From NCBI GenBank assembly GCA_022572355.1, contig JACZWC010000024.1:1-64000 (forward strand): a stretch of DNA of 64,000 nt. The letters run 5' to 3'. A program made the position numbers and the translations under genes. Positions within the stretch are counted from its first letter, which is position 1. The number at the start of each line of letters is the position of its first letter. Shown piece after piece: positions 56,800 to 64,000 of the stretch. Source of the stretch: Bacteroidota bacterium. Lineage in GTDB: Bacteria; Bacteroidota; Bacteroidia; NORP154. The notes under the pieces were generated by a model. That model searched no databases. It was not told the DNA's origin and saw nothing but the letters and a program-made list of their open reading frames with translations.

Positions 56800-57942
56800 A
56801 TGGGAATAGTTGAGCAGTTACAAAGTCCTAAGGGAAAAACATTCATGGCATACTTGTATGGATGGGGTGCATCTGTTGTGATCTTGGGTGCACTTTTTAA
56901 GATTCAGCACTATCCGGGAGCAGGGCCAATGCTTATTGTTGGCCTTGGTACAGAAGCTGTCATTTTCTTCTTTTCTGCTTTTGAACCGCCTTTTGTAGCT
57001 CTCGATTGGAGTTTGGTGTATCCGGAGTTAGCCCATATGGAAGACCCTGAAGAACACGACGCTGGAGAAGGCGATGACAAGGACTATCTGCCTAAAGGGC
57101 CTATAACTGAGCAACTCGATAGAATGCTGGAAGACGCGAAAATCGGGCCGGAACTCATCAGTAGTTTGAGCGCGGGTATGAAGAGTTTGAGTGACAGTAC
57201 CAAGAATCTTACAGATCTTTCTGACGCCGCAATTGCAACAAGTGAATACACAGACAGGGTAAAGCAAGCGTCAACATCTATTGATTCTATGAGTGAGGCT
57301 TACTCAAAAGGAAATCAGGCAATGGATGATTTAGCTTCTGCTTCTGCCAGCGTGAAAGACAACCTCGGTAGTATAGCGTCATCTACAGACGCGTACAGTA
57401 CGAGCATGGAAACCGCTGCTAGCAAAATGAATGAGATGAATAGTGCATATGGGCAGGCCGTTGGGGCGTTAGGTGAAATTGCATCGTCGGCTGGAACAGC
57501 CAAAAATTATACGGTCCAAATGGAGAAATTCACTGGTAATTTAGCAACACTCAACTCCATGTATGAGTTGGATATGAAAGAGTCAAACGAGAAGCTGATA
57601 AATACTATCAACGCACTTTCCGGAACTTCTGAGGTTGCTCAATCAATGAATGAGCAAATGAAACAATTAACGCAGAGTCTTTCTGCACTTAATGCTTCAT
57701 ATGCCGGGGAGGCTCAGGAATCTAAGCAACGAACAGAGGCAGTCGGTGCTTTCTATCAAGGTGTTACTGAAGTTATGGAGAATCTTAAATCTTCTGCTGA
57801 AGGCGCTAAGAGGTCTAGGGATGAAGTTTCTAAGTTAGGTGATAACCTGGCTGCCTTGAACAGTATTTATGGTAATATGCTCGCGGCCATGAATGTGAAC
57901 ATGGGTGGAGGAGGAGGAGGCGGTTCGTCTTCTGTTGAATAA
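56800..57942 (+). CDS. gldL: Gliding/T9SS inner-membrane motor protein GldL, extended
   Basis: This 380-residue protein has two membrane helices at the N-terminus (YLYGWGASVVILGALFKIQH and ADMIVGLGTEAVIFFFSAF-like segment, residues of about 18-62) with the conserved LFKIQHYPGAG and a glutamate within the second helix. GldL and GldM form the proton-driven rotary motor of gliding and T9SS. The cytoplasmic region is longer than in Flavobacterium johnsoniae (215 residues) and consists of coiled-coil-like repeats in which LxxLNSxY recurs three times (about residues 252, 303 and 353). It ends in a Gly-rich tail. Confidence 0.92.
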   Translation: MGIVEQLQSPKGKTFMAYLYGWGASVVILGALFKIQHYPGAGPMLIVGLGTEAVIFFFSAFEPPFVALDWSLVYPELAHMEDPEEHDAGEGDDKDYLPKGPITEQLDRMLEDAKIGPELISSLSAGMKSLSDSTKNLTDLSDAAIATSEYTDRVKQASTSIDSMSEAYSKGNQAMDDLASASASVKDNLGSIASSTDAYSTSMETAASKMNEMNSAYGQAVGALGEIASSAGTAKNYTVQMEKFTGNLATLNSMYELDMKESNEKLINTINALSGTSEVAQSMNEQMKQLTQSLSALNASYAGEAQESKQRTEAVGAFYQGVTEVMENLKSSAEGAKRSRDEVSKLGDNLAALNSIYGNMLAAMNVNMGGGGGGGSSSVE

Positions 57943-58015
57943 TGCCTGTCAGATTAAGTACATAACAACAAACTATTATATTAAGTAAGTACGATTAAAT
58001 AATAAACAATAGAAT

Positions 58016-59647
58016 ATGAGTGGTGCTGGTTATATGTCCCCCAGGCAGAAGATGATCAATATGATGTATCTGGTGCTTATTGCTCTGTTGGCGCTAAACG
58101 TTTCAAAAGAAGTACTCGACGCATTCGTTATCATAAATCATGGATTGGTGAAGACCACGAATAATTTTGCTGAGAAGAATGAAAAGATCTATGCGAATTT
58201 TATTCGGGCAGAAGCTGAAAATCCGGCAAAAGCAGGGCCATGGAAGCAGAAAGCCTATAATGTTAAAACTAAGGCTGAGGCTATTTACCAGTATATTGAA
58301 GACATAAAAATTGGAATAATCATCTCAATTGACGGATTGGATCTGGACGAGAGAGAGGAAGCTGAAAGGAGGATGCGGGTTAAGGAGGGAGTGGAGAATA
58401 AATCTGATCTTGATATTGTGGCTAACATTATGATGAATCAATTAAAAGGTGCCAAGCTCAAAAAGGAGATGGAATCTTTTAAGAGCACTTTGATAGATTA
58501 TGTAAAACCTAAAGATGAGGAATTTAAGGTTTCAATTCTTAATTCACTGGATACTGATGATCCTCCCACGGATGAAGAAGGAAACGTTCAAACATGGGAG
58601 TCTCAGCACTTTGAACACCTGCCGGCTATTGCAGTAATTTGTAACCTCACACAGCTGCAAAGTGCAGTGAGAAACGCTGAAGCGGAGATTATAGCATATC
58701 TCGAATTGGAGATTGATGCCGGCTCTATTCCGTTTAACAAGGTACAGGCAATTGTTATTCCTGAAAAAACATATGTTACCAAGGGAGATACATTCAAAGC
58801 AGACGTATTTCTCGCCGCTTCTGATTCACTTACAGCTCCTGTTATCTTAATTGGAAATGTTGACACAGTGGGTACGGGAGATTACGAAATGGTGGGGGAA
58901 TTTGATTCGTTGCCAATCGAAGCTGGAAGAGGAAAAATGATAGCTGCTGCTACTTCTGTGGGAATTATTGAATGGGAAGGTATTGTATATCAAAAGACCA
59001 CGCAAGGCACCAAGGAATACCCGTTCAAATCTACCTATCAAGTTGCTGAGCCTAGTATCAACGTTTCTCCGGATAAGATGAACGTTTTTTACATTGGCCC
59101 TGATAATCCGGTTACCGTTTCTATTTCTGGTTTCCCACCTGACCAGGTAAAGCCCAGCATAAGTGGTGGTGGAGGATCTATAAGAAAGGGTAAGAAACCG
59201 GGTGAATATATTGTTATTGTGAGAACCCAGGGAAAGTGTTACGTAAACGTTAGTGCGGAAATGACGAAAGGGAGTGGTAAATTCAAGAACATGGGTAAAA
59301 AAGAATTCCGTGTTAAAAGAGTACCTCCACCTATTGCCTCGTTTATGGGTATTGAAGGTGAAGGAAAGATTACTACTGGCAAACTTAAGGTAGCCAAAGG
59401 GGTGTTGGCAAAGATGAAGAACTTTGACTTTCAACTGCCTTTTAAAGTGATATCTTTTGATATGTCGATTAGTGTCGGAGGACTTTTTGTAACAGAAAAA
59501 TCCAAGAATAACAGACTCACTCCTAACATGATGAGGTATCTGAAAAAGGCTAAGAGAGGTCAAAGGATCATCTTAGAAAATGTGAGGGCCAAATCACCAA
59601 AGACAAAAGCAGAAAAGATTACCGGCGTCACACTAAAGGTTGTGTAA
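58016..59647 (+). CDS. gldM: Gliding/T9SS periplasmic-spanning protein GldM
   Basis: This 543-residue protein has one N-terminal membrane helix (MINMMYLVLIALLALNVSKE) and a long periplasmic part built of four successive domains in relatives. The segment LNVSKEVLDAFVIINHGL directly after the membrane helix is a family hallmark. GldM partners GldL in the inner-membrane motor and reaches the GldK/GldN ring. It is preceded by 73 bp after gldL and followed by 81 bp before gldN. Confidence 0.94.
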   Translation: MSGAGYMSPRQKMINMMYLVLIALLALNVSKEVLDAFVIINHGLVKTTNNFAEKNEKIYANFIRAEAENPAKAGPWKQKAYNVKTKAEAIYQYIEDIKIGIIISIDGLDLDEREEAERRMRVKEGVENKSDLDIVANIMMNQLKGAKLKKEMESFKSTLIDYVKPKDEEFKVSILNSLDTDDPPTDEEGNVQTWESQHFEHLPAIAVICNLTQLQSAVRNAEAEIIAYLELEIDAGSIPFNKVQAIVIPEKTYVTKGDTFKADVFLAASDSLTAPVILIGNVDTVGTGDYEMVGEFDSLPIEAGRGKMIAAATSVGIIEWEGIVYQKTTQGTKEYPFKSTYQVAEPSINVSPDKMNVFYIGPDNPVTVSISGFPPDQVKPSISGGGGSIRKGKKPGEYIVIVRTQGKCYVNVSAEMTKGSGKFKNMGKKEFRVKRVPPPIASFMGIEGEGKITTGKLKVAKGVLAKMKNFDFQLPFKVISFDMSISVGGLFVTEKSKNNRLTPNMMRYLKKAKRGQRIILENVRAKSPKTKAEKITGVTLKVV

Positions 59648-59728
59648 CCATTTAGCATCTGAAATCGTACAAGGAATTTCAATTATTTAGGTTAGGATCA
59701 TTAGGATAATAAAAATAAAAGGAAACAG

Positions 59729-60571
59729 ATGAAAAACATAGTTAGACTGGTTTTATTCGCGTTGGGGCTGTTGTTTATTATACCTGAAAACAGCACAAAG
59801 GCACAGGATGTATTGGATGGAATTTATATTCCTGAACATTCGCCAACCAGAAAGGTAATATCTTATGCATCTCTCAGGGAAGCTGATGTAATGTGGAATA
59901 AGAGAATTTGGCGAACGATCGATCTGCGGGAGAAAATTAATCACCCATTTTATTATCCGCTTGAAGCCAAAAGCAATTTTAAATCGCTGTTTCAGGTTAT
60001 ACAAGACGGAATCAATGAAGGTACGATTACGGCATATGATGTGATTGACGATGAGTTTAAAACACCTATGACAAAGGATGAACTCCTGGCGAAAATGTCA
60101 TCTGTGGATACACAATTCGTGGAGAACTTTGAAACCGGTGAATTGGAAGAGCAGGTGATATTACAAGAGATTGCGGCAGGCGACATGAAGCAATACCAGC
60201 TTAAAGAGGACTGGTTCTTCGATAATCAGCGGTCTGTAATGGAGGTCAGAATTATTGGAATTAACACGATCACCGCCAAGAAAGATGATTCAGGTAACGA
60301 AGTTGGTAAAACTGCTTTGTTCTGGATTTACTTTCCACAGGCGAGATATGTATTTGCAAATCAAGTGGTCTTTAATCGCCAAAATGATGCAGAGCGCAGA
60401 ACCTACGAGGATATTTTCTGGAAACGTATGTTTAGCAGCTACATTCATAAGGAGAGTAATGTGTATGACAGGGGATTGTTTGATTACACGAAAGGCTTGA
60501 CCTATCAGTTAGAAGCTGAAAGAATAAAGAATGAACTCTTTGTAATAGAGCATGATCTCTGGCATTACTAA
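59729..60571 (+). CDS. gldN: Gliding/T9SS ring protein GldN
   Basis: This 280-residue periplasmic protein has a signal peptide (residues 1-25, NIVRLVLFALGLLFIIPENS then TKA). Family signatures are READVMWNKRIWRTIDLREK, NHPFYYPLEA, LFWIYFPQARYVFAN and YEDIFWKRMFSSYIHKESNV. GldN binds GldK to form the periplasmic ring of the T9SS. It closes the porP-gldKLMN run and is followed by a hairpin terminator at 60596-60627. A close paralogue follows beyond the terminator. Confidence 0.94.
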   Translation: MKNIVRLVLFALGLLFIIPENSTKAQDVLDGIYIPEHSPTRKVISYASLREADVMWNKRIWRTIDLREKINHPFYYPLEAKSNFKSLFQVIQDGINEGTITAYDVIDDEFKTPMTKDELLAKMSSVDTQFVENFETGELEEQVILQEIAAGDMKQYQLKEDWFFDNQRSVMEVRIIGINTITAKKDDSGNEVGKTALFWIYFPQARYVFANQVVFNRQNDAERRTYEDIFWKRMFSSYIHKESNVYDRGLFDYTKGLTYQLEAERIKNELFVIEHDLWHY

Positions 60572-60595
60572 GAAATAATAATATAAGCTAAAGAG

Positions 60596-60627
60596 GCCCC
60601 GCTCATAAATTATGTGCGGGGTTTTTT
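60596..60627 (+). terminator. Rho-independent terminator after gldN
   Basis: A stem ccccgc / gcgggg with a loop of about 12 bases is followed by six T. It lies 25 bp after the gldN stop and before the second gldN-like gene, so the two copies are probably separate transcripts. Confidence 0.8.
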
Positions 60628-60717
60628 ATGCCTTATTTTCATATTGCATAATTCTTGCCCGGTTAGATCATGAAGAATTAGAATATCGTGGCCCAAATTT
60701 TCGTTTTAGTATTACAT

Positions 60718-61533
60718 ATGAAAACGAAAATGTACATAGCCATGTTCTCCCTGCTGATGGTTGTAATGGGCCAACATAGCGCGGCACAGATTATTAATCC
60801 TCCGCCCGGCTATAGACAAGTGATCCAACCTCATCATCTGAGGGAAGCAGATGTGATGTGGTCCAAAAGGATATGGAGGGCCATTGACTTGCGTGAGAAG
60901 ATGAACCACCCGCTGTATTATCCATTGGATGCCAAGCGCAGCTATAAATCCCTGTTTGATGTTATTAAGGATGGAATATATGAAGGTACAATTACGGCTT
61001 ATGATCCGATAGATGATGAATTCATCAATCCAATGACCATCGCGGAGGTGAAATCTAAATTGGAACGTGTTGACACCATGCTGATTCCACACTGGGAAAC
61101 AGGTGAATTGGAACCCGTAGCTGTTAAAACCACCATAGAATCGCGCGATATGCGGCAGTACCGGATAAAGGAGGACTGGTATTTTGATAAGCAGCTCTCT
61201 GTATTCGAACCTCAAATTATCGGTATACTACTCGTTGCAGTAAAAAAAGATGAAATGGGGAATGTAGTGGGGAATCAGGCCCTATTCTGGATATATTACC
61301 CCGAGGCTCGTTATGTTTTTGCCAATCAGAAAGTATTTATCAGGAATAATGACGTTAAGATTACCTACGCCGATCTGTTTTGGAAGAGGTTCTTTAGTAG
61401 TTACATCTACAAGGAGTCCAACGTATATGACCGCTCAGTTAGCGATTATGCTTCCGGGTTGAGCTATCAACTGGAATCTAAAAAAATTCGCGAGAAACTC
61501 TTCAATTTTGAGCACGACCTTTGGGAGTATTAA
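60718..61533 (+). CDS. Second GldN-family protein (GldN/GldO paralogue)
   Basis: This protein of about 271 residues is a paralogue of the preceding GldN, roughly 60% identical by eye across the mature part (READVMWSKRIWRAIDLREK, NHPLYYPLDA, LFWIYYPEARYVFAN, SSYIYKESNVYDRS). The ATG at 60718 gives a clear signal peptide (MKTKMYIAMFSLLMVVMGQH); a GTG at 60688 upstream is less likely. In Flavobacterium johnsoniae two tandem copies, GldN and GldO, are partly redundant. A terminator separates the copies here, so independent regulation is possible. Confidence 0.92.
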   Translation: MKTKMYIAMFSLLMVVMGQHSAAQIINPPPGYRQVIQPHHLREADVMWSKRIWRAIDLREKMNHPLYYPLDAKRSYKSLFDVIKDGIYEGTITAYDPIDDEFINPMTIAEVKSKLERVDTMLIPHWETGELEPVAVKTTIESRDMRQYRIKEDWYFDKQLSVFEPQIIGILLVAVKKDEMGNVVGNQALFWIYYPEARYVFANQKVFIRNNDVKITYADLFWKRFFSSYIYKESNVYDRSVSDYASGLSYQLESKKIREKLFNFEHDLWEY

Positions 61534-61553
61534 GTTCCAAAAACATTCAAATA

Positions 61554-61675
61554 GAACGCTGATGACACTGACCTGCCTGCGCGAAGCCGTGGTTTCGCTA
61601 CGGCGGAGGCACGGTCGGGCGGATTATCACGGATTTAATCGGGTTTATCAGCGAAGATCCGTTAAATCCGCGTTC
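61554..61675. repeat. Dispersed-type intergenic element with nested palindrome
   Basis: The 237-bp gap after the second gldN-like gene contains an element starting gaacgctgatgacac and ending with gcgttc, so its outer ends pair. The ggattatcacggatttaatc and gggtttatcagcg words inside also pair with the left end. A separate GC-rich palindrome (61572-61619, words gcctgcgcgaagccgt and acggcggaggc) is inserted near the left end, as if one repeat had landed in another. The left end is shared in outline with the element at 36921-37031. Confidence 0.5.
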
Positions 61676-61770
61676 CATTTTATTATTAATTGTTAGGAAA
61701 ACGTAAAAACTTATCGACTGGCATTAACTACATAGCCAAAATCGAATCTCGAAGGCAGCGTAAGGAGTAC

Positions 61771-64000
61771 TTACTTATTGGGCCGGATAATGATAACGTA
61801 GCCATTTATGGCTGTCTGATTGTTTAGACCCAGCACGTAGAAATAGGTATCGCTTCCCAGTTCTCGTCCTTTCTCATCAGTCCCGTTCCAGCAATTTTGT
61901 ATTGCATTGGTAGGATCGCAATCCTGGTAATGATCGCTTTCATACACCTGCTCTCCCCAGCGGTCGTAAACATGCAAGGTCAGGACAGCTCCTTCTCCCG
62001 CGAAAAAATCGCCGATATAGAACACAGAATTTTGTGCGACGTCTGAACCTGGGTTGAACACATTGGGAATCTTGATTTTTACACGCTTGGGCCGCTGAGT
62101 CGTATCGCAACATCCAAATCGGTTACAGACGATGAGCTCAATGTTATAAGTTCCTGAATCCACGTATGCATGCGAGGCATTGGGGTTATTAGGATAAGTA
62201 TACACCAGGCTGCTATTGTCATCAAAATCCCATATCAATACTGAATCCACCCCTATGGAAGAGTCGAGACAGATCACCGTTGGATCCAGTCCCGAAACAC
62301 TGGGCACCGTTCCGAAAGCAGCAAAGGGCGCAGGGTATACTGCAACGGCACTATCACGCACAAACACACAGGATGAGCTGAATGTAACGGAAACTGTGTA
62401 ATAGGTAATGTTGGTATACTCACCACTTACAACATCGTAAGTGTGATACGCAGAATCACCCGTTTGTGTAGCACTTCCATCTCCAAAATCCCACACCAAT
62501 GTGCTCGAATCATAGGGCAGTGTTGAAAAATCCAATCCGCTCGCATCAAAGCTGGTTTCCAGTGGTGCACAACCCGCATAGGTTGAAAGTGGCAAATCAA
62601 ATACAACTACGTATTCAGGCCGGTACACTTCATATTTACAAGTATCCGTGCCACTTATTAACCATGCGCCGAAGGTTACATCATAGATACCCGGATTGGC
62701 ATAATAGTGTGTAGGTTCATTAAAGGTTCCTGTTGTGACACCATTGTACATTCCCGCTGGTATATTATCCGAGGCTGCGCCAATGATGGTATCTCCATCC
62801 CCAAAATCCCACCAGTAATAGTCAATTGAGTCAGTGCCAAAAGAGCTATCAATGAAAGTTACATTTCTCGGGCCGCAAATTGCGTCATTCGTGAAGAATC
62901 CCAATATAGGGCCAGGTACTGTTACCTGTGGCAAGGGATATTGATAAGGACATCTTTGGCCAGTACTATCTGCTGGATCTTCAAGTTGCAGAATGGGCTG
63001 GAAAGTGCCTCCCTGTGTATAATAATACACTATTACCGTTGTATCTGTAACCGGTGAGCCGGAGATAGCACCCAGGGTAACAGAAGTAGAGCCTCCATCT
63101 CCAAAGAAAATAGTTACGATATCTGTATTGAAAGTGACAATGGTGAATGTAACCTTGAATGGTGCACAACCACCCGAATCAACAACAGATGTATCGAGCA
63201 GGATAGGCCCCTTTACCTCAATGTAATCAATCTTTATTGTATCATCCTGGCAGGCGTTAGGAGGCGCAGTATTCACCACAAGGGTTATCGTATACAGACC
63301 AGGATATTGATAGGTATGCGTGACTGATGTATCCGAAGTGATTGTACCACTGCTGTCTCCAAAAGTCCATGTCCATAAAACCACATCAGAGCTGGAATTA
63401 TCTATTAATGTAAAGATATTGGGGCACAGGGTATCAATATCCGCAATTTCAAAGTAGAAATCTGCAACGGGCTTTACAATGGTAACTACAATAGAAACTG
63501 TATCCCTGCAGCCATTTATATCTTCGACGGTTAAGGTAACCCTAAAGTCTGTTGTGGTATCTACATCGAATACATGTGAAGTAAAATTGCTCGTGGTTGT
63601 ATCGACAGTCGTTCCATCGCACCAATCCCAATAATACGTAACAGGATTTCCGGTGGAAGTACTGATGAATGTCATTGGTGATCCGCTGCAAACACTGATT
63701 GGCGATTGAGTAAAACTTGCATTTGGGCATGTAGTTATGATTTGATTTAAGAAAGCAACTGTTGCCTGGCCTAAACATCCGTTCTCATCGGTTATATTAA
63801 CCGTTGGATTATACGTGCCACAGGTGGTATATTGGTGAGGTGGAGAAACAGGAACATTGGTGGTATCATTAGGAGTTGCGTCGCCATAGCTCCATATCCA
63901 TTGCATGATCTGTAATCCGTAATTTGACACCGTATCCGTAAAGGTGACCACCAGTGTATCCTTAATGAGATCCTGTACACAACCCGAAGTTGTATCTGGT
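61771..64000 (-). CDS. PKD-repeat surface protein with gliding-type C-terminal domain (N-terminus beyond window)
   Basis: The frame is open to the right edge, so at least 743 residues of a longer protein are visible. They consist of about seven PKD-like domains, each centred on a W-x-F/Y-G-D signature (WSYGDATPND, WTFGDSSGT, WWDFGDGDT, WDFGDGSAT, WDFDDNSS and others). The last 90 residues (IPNVFNPGSDVAQNSVFYIG, then LHVYDRWGEQVYES and WNGTDEKGRELGSDTYFYVL) form a gliding motility-associated C-terminal domain, the type B T9SS signal. Such cargo usually needs a PorP/SprF partner; one is encoded at 54344. An adhesive surface role is inferred. Confidence 0.88.
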   Translation of the reverse strand, partial: PDTTSGCVQDLIKDTLVVTFTDTVSNYGLQIMQWIWSYGDATPNDTTNVPVSPPHQYTTCGTYNPTVNITDENGCLGQATVAFLNQIITTCPNASFTQSPISVCSGSPMTFISTSTGNPVTYYWDWCDGTTVDTTTSNFTSHVFDVDTTTDFRVTLTVEDINGCRDTVSIVVTIVKPVADFYFEIADIDTLCPNIFTLIDNSSSDVVLWTWTFGDSSGTITSDTSVTHTYQYPGLYTITLVVNTAPPNACQDDTIKIDYIEVKGPILLDTSVVDSGGCAPFKVTFTIVTFNTDIVTIFFGDGGSTSVTLGAISGSPVTDTTVIVYYYTQGGTFQPILQLEDPADSTGQRCPYQYPLPQVTVPGPILGFFTNDAICGPRNVTFIDSSFGTDSIDYYWWDFGDGDTIIGAASDNIPAGMYNGVTTGTFNEPTHYYANPGIYDVTFGAWLISGTDTCKYEVYRPEYVVVFDLPLSTYAGCAPLETSFDASGLDFSTLPYDSSTLVWDFGDGSATQTGDSAYHTYDVVSGEYTNITYYTVSVTFSSSCVFVRDSAVAVYPAPFAAFGTVPSVSGLDPTVICLDSSIGVDSVLIWDFDDNSSLVYTYPNNPNASHAYVDSGTYNIELIVCNRFGCCDTTQRPKRVKIKIPNVFNPGSDVAQNSVFYIGDFFAGEGAVLTLHVYDRWGEQVYESDHYQDCDPTNAIQNCWNGTDEKGRELGSDTYFYVLGLNNQTAINGYVIIIRPNK

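Noticed and set aside
58847..59563. 238-codon minus-strand frame opposite gldM
   Set aside because: It lies wholly inside gldM and its translation has no recognisable domain.
61508..61696. 62-codon plus-strand frame after the second gldN-like gene
   Set aside because: It overlaps the gldN-like 3' end and a palindromic repeat.

Overview
The window reads as chromosomal DNA of a Bacteroidota bacterium, most likely a gliding or surface-associated member of the Cytophagales-like lineages. The evidence is the core gliding/type IX secretion (T9SS) genes (gldB, gldC, porP/sprF, gldK, gldL, gldM, gldN twice), several proteins with T9SS type A or gliding-type C-terminal sorting domains, a Bacteroidota-style division cluster with an FtsL-like protein and an FtsZ ending in NPFLHDNVD, and the synteny miaB / sigma54 activator / lptE / secG / groESL. 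Genus or species cannot be assigned from the sequence alone. No rRNA, tRNA, CRISPR array or complete insertion sequence was seen.

Layout. 1-7.7 kb is an accessory region: the end of an SGNH hydrolase, a higBA toxin-antitoxin pair whose toxin is broken by a short palindromic element, a secreted esterase with a T9SS tail, a FadL-type porin, a SprB/PKD repeat protein with a T9SS tail, and a remnant of a REP-associated transposase. 7.8-21.3 kb is a minus-strand cluster of three very large exported fibre-like proteins (2310, 1089 and 1030 residues). They share an N-terminal module and YadA-head-like 17-residue repeats but have different C-terminal domains. 21.5-22.1 kb holds a DUF559 gene split by a second copy of the same palindromic element. 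22.1-27.4 kb carries nadE, a beta-barrel gene, gldB-gldC, engB and an alpha/beta hydrolase.

27.6-43.7 kb is a division and cell-wall (dcw) cluster: mraZ, rsmH, ftsL-like, ftsI, murE, mraY, murD, ftsW, murG, murC, ftsQ, ftsA, ftsZ. A set of MraZ boxes lies at its promoter, and it ends in a hairpin terminator facing groEL. murF and ddl are not in it. 43.7-50.3 kb is a minus-strand run of miaB, sigma54-type activator, lptE, an unknown TPR-like protein, secG, groES and groEL. 50.6-61.5 kb is a plus-strand run of topA, a ureohydrolase-fold protein that has lost most metal ligands, porP/sprF, gldK, gldL, gldM, gldN and a second gldN. A PKD-repeat protein with a gliding-type C-terminal domain enters from the right edge.

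How the genes fit together. The Gld proteins would build and power the secretion/gliding machine across the envelope. The esterase, the SprB/PKD protein and the right-edge PKD protein look like its cargo. The three fibre proteins have signal peptides but no T9SS tail, so their surface route is open.

Most notable observations: a miniature inverted-repeat element that has precisely split two genes in this window, each restorable to an intact frame by removing element plus one target duplication; the fibre-protein cluster with swapped C-terminal cassettes; and the degenerate arginase-like protein between topA and the T9SS genes.
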